Shown piece by piece: positions 7,271 through 13,443 of a stretch of 15,934 nt of DNA. The translations under genes and the position numbers were made by a program. This DNA is from Oscillospiraceae bacterium (GTDB lineage Bacteria > Bacillota > Clostridia > Oscillospirales > Oscillospiraceae), in contig WRMX01000069.1 in assembly GCA_009776905.1 (NCBI GenBank), positions 1 to 15,934 of the forward strand, given 5' to 3'. The notes beneath the pieces were generated by a model that was given only the letters and a program-made list of their open reading frames with translations, was not told the origin of the DNA and searched no databases. How positions within the stretch are numbered: the stretch's first letter is position 1; every line of letters starts with the position of its first letter.

Positions 7271-8479
7271 TCATTCTTGCCCGGTAATCGAGACTATTAT
7301 TCCCAGTTTATCGGTATATGCAACAGAATATTGCCTGCGTTCGCTGCCGGGGTTGAAGTCAAGCCCCGGCAGCAGCTTTAGGTACCTGTGCCTGTCCCCC
7401 ACAACGACATCAATCTCGCGGAGGCTTGCAAATCGCCTATCATTAGCAGAAATATAGACGGAAGCGCTTGACGCGCTGCCCTCTTTGACTTGCTGCAAAT
7501 CCGCGCCCCATTGCGGTACCCGAGACGCCACCCGGGGCAGAAAGAAAGATATGATCAAAATAATAAAAACATGGATTATCAAATAAAGCATAGAATTGAA
7601 CTCTTTCTTCGCAGCATATGAACGCTCTTTAACGTATCTCCGCAACAAGAAAAAGCAAGCAGCATTCATAACAACGCAAACAACCACTGTAATCGCCAGC
7701 ATCATAGTCCAACCGAGAAGCCGATAGTAATTATAATGAAAATAGCCAATAATCGCATCAGAATCGTTTTTCCGGACTATAAGCCTGAACGCAATCATTG
7801 CCAAAAGACCAAGCGCCGCTGAAATGAAAATAGATGCGCTGTGTATGCTTAGGATAGTGTCAGGAATCCTTTCGCTGTCCTTTACCAATTTCCATCGCCA
7901 AACAGTGTTGAAGTTGCCGGACAAATCACTTCCCTGCCAATATGAACGCCATTCTCCGATAAGCGGTATCAATAGCTGGTCGCGAATGTCCTCAGGAATC
8001 GAAAACGGATGGCGCGACGTCCGTAAAAACTCGAAAAACGATCCAGTAAAATACTCGCTGCGCATGAGCTTGTCAAAATCAGGACCGCTCAATAATTCTT
8101 TCCATGCGTCAAAGTTATCAAAATCGCTTGAATCACGCAAAGCAGCAAGCGCGTCGATATATCCGTCCGCTATGGACTCTTCCTTTGCCCGCAGCTCGTC
8201 CGCATACTTCTCGATATCCTGCAACATATCGGGCTGCGAGGTCGCCTCCAACCCGTGTTCGTCAGAAATGGCCCTCCTGTCATCCGTAAATAACGCCACA
8301 TCAAAGTCCGGAGGCTTTCCAGCCGATATCTGCAACGCCGCTTTGTACGCTGCCCTTAGGCGCATGAATCCATCCGGATCGTCCTCCGGATGGACGGCCT
8401 TCACCTTTGTTGAATAAGCAATGCGGATAGCATCGGCCTCCGCGCCAGGTTCAATCCCAAGTATTTCCCATATGTTCAA
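7271..8479 (-). CDS. membrane-anchored J-domain protein (DjlB/DjlC-like, HPE motif), likely HscC partner
   Basis: A 402-residue co-chaperone. Residues 1-50 form a compact J domain: IWEILGI, AIRIAYSTKVKAVHPEDDPDGF, then LRAAYKAAL. The HPD motif that activates Hsp70 is HPE here (30-32), as I recall for the E. coli HscC partners DjlB and DjlC, including the following DPDGF. A soluble middle section (about 55-205) precedes three predicted membrane segments (about 211-236, 254-279, 296-315). If the J domain is cytoplasmic, residues 316-402 lie outside. The start is a TTG at 8479: an in-frame stop (TAA) lies two codons upstream and the J domain begins at once, leaving no other choice; the ribosome site is weak. 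It follows the HscC-type gene by 99 bases on the same strand, so translation may depend on that mRNA. The J-domain call is strong; the partner is inferred. Confidence 0.85.
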   Translation of the reverse strand: MNIWEILGIEPGAEADAIRIAYSTKVKAVHPEDDPDGFMRLRAAYKAALQISAGKPPDFDVALFTDDRRAISDEHGLEATSQPDMLQDIEKYADELRAKEESIADGYIDALAALRDSSDFDNFDAWKELLSGPDFDKLMRSEYFTGSFFEFLRTSRHPFSIPEDIRDQLLIPLIGEWRSYWQGSDLSGNFNTVWRWKLVKDSERIPDTILSIHSASIFISAALGLLAMIAFRLIVRKNDSDAIIGYFHYNYYRLLGWTMMLAITVVVCVVMNAACFFLLRRYVKERSYAAKKEFNSMLYLIIHVFIILIISFFLPRVASRVPQWGADLQQVKEGSASSASVYISANDRRFASLREIDVVVGDRHRYLKLLPGLDFNPGSERRQYSVAYTDKLGIIVSITGQE

Positions 8480-8578
8480 AACTTATGATCATTCCATTCA
8501 CTTCGATAACGCTTTTGTTAACATGAGGGCTCCATCCGTACAACTCCAGGAGCTTGCATCATACTTCGTGCTTTCCAC

Positions 8579-10312
8579 CTATTCATCACTCATAAACAAA
8601 TCGTCTTCAGACGCTTCTCCATAGAAAAGCAGTTCATCAGAATATATATCGAGCCTATCGAAGAAGTCAATAAGCATTGCGCGTAATCTTGCGAGCCGAG
8701 CGGGGTTTGCGCCTTCCTCAAGCTCGCTCTCAAATTCAATAAGCCGTGACTTGATCTCAGCTTGGAGCACCCCCGAGAATTCTTCAAATAGCCTCTTTCC
8801 GCGCGCTATCAACAGATTGTTGCCATATTCTTCGGTTGGCGACGTTTTAAGCGCATCCAATACAGCCAACCGCTCACTGATTTCCTTTTTTGAAAGCTTA
8901 TCGTTCTCGATATATAATTCATGCACGGTCGCGTTATTTTGGTCGCATTTAATCTCAATGTCTAATATCCCGTTTATATCATATGAAAAGCGTGCAGAAA
9001 CATTAGCCTCTCCCTTTGGCAGACGCGGTAAGCCAATCTCGTACTGCGCGAGCAAAAGATTATCTTTAACATCCAGCGATTCTCCTTGGTAAATATTAAA
9101 TCGCATCTTTTTTTGATTTTCGACTACAGTCGTATATTCATGCACGCGACTGGCAGGCAATGTCGTGTTTCTCGGTATGATGGCATCGAAAACTCCGCCT
9201 CTGCCTTGCATCCTTGTATCTACCCCGAGAGAAAACGGACATACATCGGTCAGAACCATGTCTCGAATATCCGAGCTCCTGCTCTTAATGCCAGCAGCGA
9301 CACCAGCACCAATAGCAACAGCGAAATCAGGATCGATGTCCGACAGCATCTGCTTTCGCAGCAAATTCTGCAAGTACTCTTTCACCAACGGCATTCGACA
9401 AGTGCCGCCGACAAGGATGACATTGTCGATCATCATCATCGTTTTTTCTCCATTTTGCAGCGCCCGCTTAATAGTATCTCTAAGCTTAAGGAGCATAGGC
9501 GAGCATATCTGCATGAGCCTTTCATTATCCAAAAGCATAGAGTACTCTGTATTGTCATGCCTATGGACAAGGAACGATTGTTGCCGATCGGTCAATGCAA
9601 TTTTGCACATTTCGGCACTTTTTAGCAAAATGCCTTGCTGTTGATCGGAGAGATTGCCTTCGAAGCCTGAATGCACTTGGAGAAAAGCTTCAACGATAGC
9701 CGCATCAATATTGCTGCCTCCAAGGTGATTGTCGCCGGCTATTGCGATGATATCGACGATATTATCAAACGCATCCAATATCGATACATCCAATGTGCCG
9801 CCGCCGAAATCGACTACAAGGCTCAATCCTTCGCACAAGCTCCTTTGGCTGTATGCAAGCGCTGCTGCTGATGGTTCATTGATTATTCGATTAACTGTCA
9901 TCCCCGAGAGCTCGCCGGCAGTTTTTGTGGCAGCTCTTTGCGAATCGTTGAAATATGCAGGAACGCTGACAATTGCTTCTGTTACCCTTTCTCCAAGGTA
10001 GGACTCCGCATCGCTCTTTAGCCCACGCAGGATTAGCGACGACAAGTCAATCGCATTGAATGCCTTGCCTCCAAGCTCATACTCTTTTTTTGTACCCATG
10101 AATTGCTTAAACAGCTGTGCGGTATAGGCGGGGTGAGAAACAAGACGTTGTTTCGCAATTTCGCCAATTGCAACGTTTCCTTGTTCGTCAACACTAACCA
10201 CGGATGGTGTGAGGTATTTGCCTTGTAAGTTTGGTATTAGCTCGCTTTTTCCATCTTTCCAGACCGTCGCGAGGCTGAAAGTTGTGCCAAGGTCGATTCC
10301 GATGATTGCCAT
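8579..10312 (-). CDS. hscC: HscC-type Hsp70 chaperone (DnaK family)
   Basis: A 577-residue Hsp70 with the ATPase domain nearly intact: IGIDLGTTFSLATVWKDGK (4-22), SVPAYFNDSQR (116-126), INEPSAAALAY (144-154), VDFGGGTLDVS (167-177), VILVGGTCRMPLVKEYL (298-314). The substrate-binding beta domain holds CPFSLGVDT (358-366), RNTTLPASR (381-389) and RFSYDINGILDIEI (441-454). The lid is shortened and the C-terminus lacks EEVD. Segments FNAIDLSSLILRGLKSDAE (85-103) and LTDVCPFSLGV agree with my recollection of E. coli HscC better than of DnaK, and the length fits HscC (about 556) better than DnaK (about 610-640). AGAAGGAG at 10326-10319 lies six bases before the ATG. No CIRCE/HrcA operator is visible upstream, so it is probably not under the main heat-shock control. 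The J-protein gene follows. HscC is a specialised Hsp70 whose clients are poorly known. Confidence 0.9.
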   Translation of the reverse strand: MAIIGIDLGTTFSLATVWKDGKSELIPNLQGKYLTPSVVSVDEQGNVAIGEIAKQRLVSHPAYTAQLFKQFMGTKKEYELGGKAFNAIDLSSLILRGLKSDAESYLGERVTEAIVSVPAYFNDSQRAATKTAGELSGMTVNRIINEPSAAALAYSQRSLCEGLSLVVDFGGGTLDVSILDAFDNIVDIIAIAGDNHLGGSNIDAAIVEAFLQVHSGFEGNLSDQQQGILLKSAEMCKIALTDRQQSFLVHRHDNTEYSMLLDNERLMQICSPMLLKLRDTIKRALQNGEKTMMMIDNVILVGGTCRMPLVKEYLQNLLRKQMLSDIDPDFAVAIGAGVAAGIKSRSSDIRDMVLTDVCPFSLGVDTRMQGRGGVFDAIIPRNTTLPASRVHEYTTVVENQKKMRFNIYQGESLDVKDNLLLAQYEIGLPRLPKGEANVSARFSYDINGILDIEIKCDQNNATVHELYIENDKLSKKEISERLAVLDALKTSPTEEYGNNLLIARGKRLFEEFSGVLQAEIKSRLIEFESELEEGANPARLARLRAMLIDFFDRLDIYSDELLFYGEASEDDLFMSDE

Positions 10313-10442
10313 TTTGAACTCCTTCTGTGTGACGACGCTCCCAACGAAAATTTACCTTACCTGTCAAAACTCTTGCTCAAAATCCATGCATTTAGACTTT
10401 TAACCATAGTTCCCGATGCCGCGCTTTTGCCCCTGCCCTCAT

Positions 10443-10490
10443 CGCGACAGACGCAGCATTCCGGCACTCATCTTCACCGCGACAGACGCA
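10443..10490. repeat. 13-bp direct repeat marking a duplicated histidine-kinase gene end
   Basis: CGCGACAGACGCA occurs at 10443-10455 and 10478-10490. Read on the minus strand, each copy belongs to a short run ending in a stop codon that encodes M-V/L-R-L-S-R-stop. The true kinase stop is at 10476-10474, the second at 10441-10439, 35 bases on and in another frame. This suggests duplication of the 3' end of the gene. Confidence 0.55.
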
Positions 10491-11745
10491 CCATCAACCG
10501 TACCGTGAACCCATCCTCCCGGTTGAACGCCTCCAGCCCTCCGCCCATCTTGTCCATCAGCAGCTTCGCGATGTAGAGCCCCAGCCCCTCGCCTTCCTTC
10601 GCCGAAACCTTCGCGTTTTCGCCCCTGTAAAACTTCGTCGTGATCAACTCAAGCTCCTCCGGATCGACGCCGCCGCCAAAATCGTTCACGTTGACGTGCA
10701 AAAGTTCCCCTCTGAGCGCGAACTCCACATCAATGTCCGTGCCTGCATATTTAAACGAGTTCGCAATGATGTTGCCGACGACCTGCTCCATCCTTGCGCG
10801 GTCCATATCCAACAAACAGCTCGGAATGTCCCCCATGCGAACCTTGGAAAGGTGGTCCGCCCCATCAAAGACCTCCCGCAAAACCGCGCTATCCTCGCTT
10901 GCGACGGCGACTTTCAGCTCTCCCAGCTCCTCCAACGCGCTATGCATCATATCGTTCATCAAACGATCGATCTGGTCGGCCTTCATTTCTATTGTCTTCA
11001 ATTTTTCTATCGTCGCCCGATCAGCGGCCCCGGTCTGCAAAAGTTCTGAAATCAAACGTATCGAGGTCACCGGCGTCTTGACGTCATGGTTGAGCGATGC
11101 GATCAACTCTTTCTTCGCGCGCTCAGCCTGCATTCGGCTCTGCCGCTCTTCAAGCAGCGACTCCCGCATGACATCAAAGCTCTGCGTAAACAGCCCGAAA
11201 AGATTATTCCTGTCCATCGGCAGCGGTTCATCCAATCTGCCGGTGGTTATTTTATGCGCGAATGACTGCATCCTCTTGAATGGCTTGACTAACGCATTGT
11301 GCAGCGCGGCCAAAAACACCAGATTCAACGCTGCCATCAACGAAAACATCGCTATCGCCGCTCGCGCCAGCCTCTCATGGGCCGCCTGCGCGCTCCCGCC
11401 CGGATAAACCTCTATCAGCGCTTTTCCGACAATATTTGATGCCTGGACAACATCAACAGGCACGAAGCCGCGCCTGATTGCGGCAGGCATGCCGTCCGGC
11501 AATCCGCTGTCGGAAGAAAAGAGCACGATGCCGTCATTATCAATAATAATGTAGCGGTAACTTACGGGCACGGCTCCAAGCGGCTCGAACTCGCCCCAAT
11601 GCAGCTCAGCCAGCTTCGCAATTTCGTTCATTGCAATGTAATTCGGCTCCAACTCGCTGCCGGAATTCCTTGTAACGCTGAACAGGATGAACCCTGCCAA
11701 TATAATAACGGCGAGAATGGCGTATATCCATGCGTACTTTTTCAT
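10474..11745 (-). CDS. two-component sensor histidine kinase
   Basis: A 423-residue membrane kinase. Membrane segments at about 6-25 and 127-149 enclose an extracytoplasmic sensor of about 100 residues (with YRYIIIDNDGIVLFSSD, 63-79), so this is not the short-loop BceS type. A HAMP region (150-205) precedes the dimerisation domain with SLNHDVKTPVTSIR, phosphorylatable His220. The ATP-binding domain shows the N box (NIIANSFKYA, 325-334), G1 as NDFGGGVD (354-361) and G2 as GEGLGLYIA (385-393). Its ATG overlaps the TGA of the regulator gene by four bases (ATGA, 11745-11742), so the two are translationally coupled. The adjacent divergent ABC exporter suggests it senses an envelope-active compound or membrane stress; the ligand cannot be inferred. 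Confidence 0.92.
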   Translation of the reverse strand: MKKYAWIYAILAVIILAGFILFSVTRNSGSELEPNYIAMNEIAKLAELHWGEFEPLGAVPVSYRYIIIDNDGIVLFSSDSGLPDGMPAAIRRGFVPVDVVQASNIVGKALIEVYPGGSAQAAHERLARAAIAMFSLMAALNLVFLAALHNALVKPFKRMQSFAHKITTGRLDEPLPMDRNNLFGLFTQSFDVMRESLLEERQSRMQAERAKKELIASLNHDVKTPVTSIRLISELLQTGAADRATIEKLKTIEMKADQIDRLMNDMMHSALEELGELKVAVASEDSAVLREVFDGADHLSKVRMGDIPSCLLDMDRARMEQVVGNIIANSFKYAGTDIDVEFALRGELLHVNVNDFGGGVDPEELELITTKFYRGENAKVSAKEGEGLGLYIAKLLMDKMGGGLEAFNREDGFTVRLMVRLSR

Positions 11746-12437
11746 TCGTCCGCCTCAAACATATAGCCGCTGCCCCACATTGTCTTTATATAGCGCGGGT
11801 TTTTCGGATCCGCCTCCAGCTTTTCGCGCAGATGGCGTACATGCACGCTCAACGTGCCCTCGCCGATGAATGTGTCCCCCCAGACCTTGTCGAGAAGCTC
11901 GTCTTTCGTGATGCGCCTGCCCCGATTGTCGATCAGATATAGCAACAGCTTCAGCTCCAAAGGCTTCAGCTTCACAGGCTCGCCGTCGACCAGCACCCGC
12001 CCGCTGTCGCGTTCAATCTCGACATTGCCAAAGCCAACGGCCTCCCTCGCAAGCCCTCTCGGCATAACAGCGCTCCGCTTCAGCATTGCTTTTGCCTTTG
12101 CGAGCAGCACGGCCATCGAAAACGGCTTCGTTATATAGTCGTCGCCTCCGACCCCCAGCGCGGTCAGCACGTCATCATCTGAATTGCGCGCGCTGATGAA
12201 AAGGATCGGCACGTCGGATGTCTCCCTCAATGTCTTGCATAAAGCGAATCCCGATTGCCCGCCTAAATTCACATCAAGCAAAATCAGCGATGGTTCCGTC
12301 TCGACCGCTATGCGCAGCCCTGCCTCGTAGTCCGTCGCATATTCGCAGCTTACGTCGAAGAGCTTGAAGTATTCGCATATGGTTTCGGCAATGCTTTGTT
12401 CGTCGTCTATGATCAAACAGTCCGGCAAGCTTGCCAC
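11742..12437 (-). CDS. OmpR/PhoB-family response regulator
   Basis: A 231-residue DNA-binding regulator. The receiver domain has the acidic pair in LIIDDE (8-13), phospho-acceptor Asp55 (LILLDVNLGG), the switch serine in FISA (80-83) and Lys104 (DDYITKPF). A winged-helix output domain follows (about 132-228), with LKPLELKLLLYLIDN, ITKDELLDKVWGD, LSVHVRHLREKLE and the ending IKTMWGSGYMFE. The start is uncertain: the frame opens with GTG at 12437, but the AGGGGG site (12443-12438) abuts that GTG directly, while a TTG at 12428 stands nine bases from it and would start MPDCLIIDDE. The kinase gene overlaps by four bases. It probably regulates its own operon and the divergent exporter. Confidence 0.92.
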   Translation of the reverse strand: MASLPDCLIIDDEQSIAETICEYFKLFDVSCEYATDYEAGLRIAVETEPSLILLDVNLGGQSGFALCKTLRETSDVPILFISARNSDDDVLTALGVGGDDYITKPFSMAVLLAKAKAMLKRSAVMPRGLAREAVGFGNVEIERDSGRVLVDGEPVKLKPLELKLLLYLIDNRGRRITKDELLDKVWGDTFIGEGTLSVHVRHLREKLEADPKNPRYIKTMWGSGYMFEADE

Positions 12438-12514
12438 CCCCCTCTCGATAACGAAATATATGTCCGGTTCCGGTTAAGAAATTGATAATAATTTGCCAAC
12501 AGATTAACAAGCCT

Positions 12515-12549
12515 TTGACAAAGAAGAATCGATTTCCTTCGATTATAAT
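12515..12549 (+). promoter_or_regulatory. possible regulated promoter of the ABC exporter, with inverted repeat
   Basis: On the plus strand TATAAT lies at 12544-12549, sharing the palindrome ATTATAAT (12542-12549) with the minus-strand promoter. The only -35-like box, TTGACA at 12515-12520, is 23 bases away, too far for unaided sigma-A use. An inverted repeat, AATCGA (12527-12532) and TCGATT (12539-12544), lies between and touches the -10. A regulator acting there is a reasonable inference. The leader to the ATPase start at 12685 would be about 130 bases. Confidence 0.4.
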
Positions 12550-12570
12550 GCAAACATCACGAGGTATCAA
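12542..12570 (-). promoter_or_regulatory. promoter of the response regulator/kinase operon
   Basis: On the minus strand TTGATA (12570-12565) is followed after exactly 17 bases by a perfect TATAAT (12547-12542). Transcription would start near 12535, giving a leader of about 100 bases before the regulator start. Sigma-A consensus is met in 11 of 12 positions. Confidence 0.7.
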
Positions 12571-12670
12571 GCACAAATACCCCTAATCGCACCCTCCCCT
12601 CCATAACCCCATCGCCCCACCGAAACCACCATCACCCAATCACCCCCCCGCCCCATAAAAAATCCCACAA
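12571..12670 (+). other. C-rich, almost G-free leader; G-run clusters on the minus strand
   Basis: By hand count these 100 bases contain 52 C and only 5 G. On the minus strand this gives two sets of four G-runs: 12618-12592 (G4, G4, G4, G3 with loops of 4, 7 and 1) and 12654-12635 (G4, a G7 run usable as two G3 runs, and G3 with loops of 1, 1 and 5). Both fit the common quadruplex pattern. The tract lies between the divergent promoters and the ATPase ribosome site, so it is template strand for the exporter mRNA leader. Confidence 0.65.
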
Positions 12671-12684
12671 CAGGAGGCAACAAC

Positions 12685-13443
12685 ATGAACGCAATAATTA
12701 AAACAAACAAATTATGCAAAACCTTCACAACTGGCGGAAAGCAACTCCACGTCATAAAAAACCTCGACCTCGAAATCGAAAAAGGCGCATACACCGTCAT
12801 AATGGGCAACTCCGGCAGCGGAAAAAGCACCCTCCTATACGCAATATCCGGCATGGACAAGCCGACGCTCGGCGAAGTATGGTTCAATGGTCAGGACATC
12901 GCGAAACTCACGAACGACGAACTTGCAGTGTTCCGCCGCAAAAACTGCGGTTTCGTGTTCCAGCAGATCCATCTCATGGACAGCATGAGCATAATGGACA
13001 ACGTGCTGACAAGCGGCCTCCTGCTATCGAGCGACAAAAAGGCGTTGCATAAACGCGCCGCCGACCTTTTCGAACGCGTCAAACTCGACAAGGAATTATG
13101 GGACAAGTTCCCCAGCCAGCTCTCCGGAGGAGAAGCCCAACGCGTCGGCATAGTCCGCGCGCTCATAAACGAGCCCGCGCTTCTGTTCGCCGACGAGCCC
13201 ACAGGCCAGCTAAACTCCGCATCCGGCGCTGCCGTGCTCGATGTGATGGGCGAGCTCCACGCAGGCGGCCAAAGCCTGGTCGTCGTGACGCACGACATTA
13301 AAACCGCGGCGCGCGGAAGCAAAATCCTCTATCTGCGCGACGGCGCGGTGGACGGCATGCTGGATTTGCCGCCATACGAAAATGACGACAAAACCCGTCG
13401 CATGGAAACGCTGCAGAAATTCCTTGAAAGGATGGGATGGTAA
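12685..13443 (+). CDS. ABC transporter ATP-binding protein (MacB/LolD/BceA type)
   Basis: A 252-residue cytoplasmic ATPase that should power the permease encoded next. It has Walker A GNSGSGKST (41-49), Q-loop VFQQ (91-94), signature LSGGE (146-150), Walker B ALLFADE with Glu171, and switch His203 (VVVTHD). The D-loop reads GQLNS rather than LDS, a variant I recall in BceA-like ATPases for peptide-type exporters. The C-terminal 25 residues extend past the usual core. AGGAGG (12672-12677) is seven bases upstream of the ATG. Its TAA overlaps the preferred ATG of the permease by one base (TAATG), so the genes form one operon. The divergent two-component system suggests inducible expression. Substrate unknown; drug, antimicrobial peptide or lipoprotein-type cargo are all possible. 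Confidence 0.93.
   Translation: MNAIIKTNKLCKTFTTGGKQLHVIKNLDLEIEKGAYTVIMGNSGSGKSTLLYAISGMDKPTLGEVWFNGQDIAKLTNDELAVFRRKNCGFVFQQIHLMDSMSIMDNVLTSGLLLSSDKKALHKRAADLFERVKLDKELWDKFPSQLSGGEAQRVGIVRALINEPALLFADEPTGQLNSASGAAVLDVMGELHAGGQSLVVVTHDIKTAARGSKILYLRDGAVDGMLDLPPYENDDKTRRMETLQKFLERMGW

Noticed and set aside
9086..9644. Plus-strand frames of 159-179 residues within hscC
   Set aside because: They lie antisense to a well-conserved Hsp70 coding frame and have no ribosome site.
10349..10367. TTGACA and TAAATT on the minus strand as an hscC promoter
   Set aside because: The boxes are only seven bases apart, which sigma-A cannot use; no convincing alternative was found.
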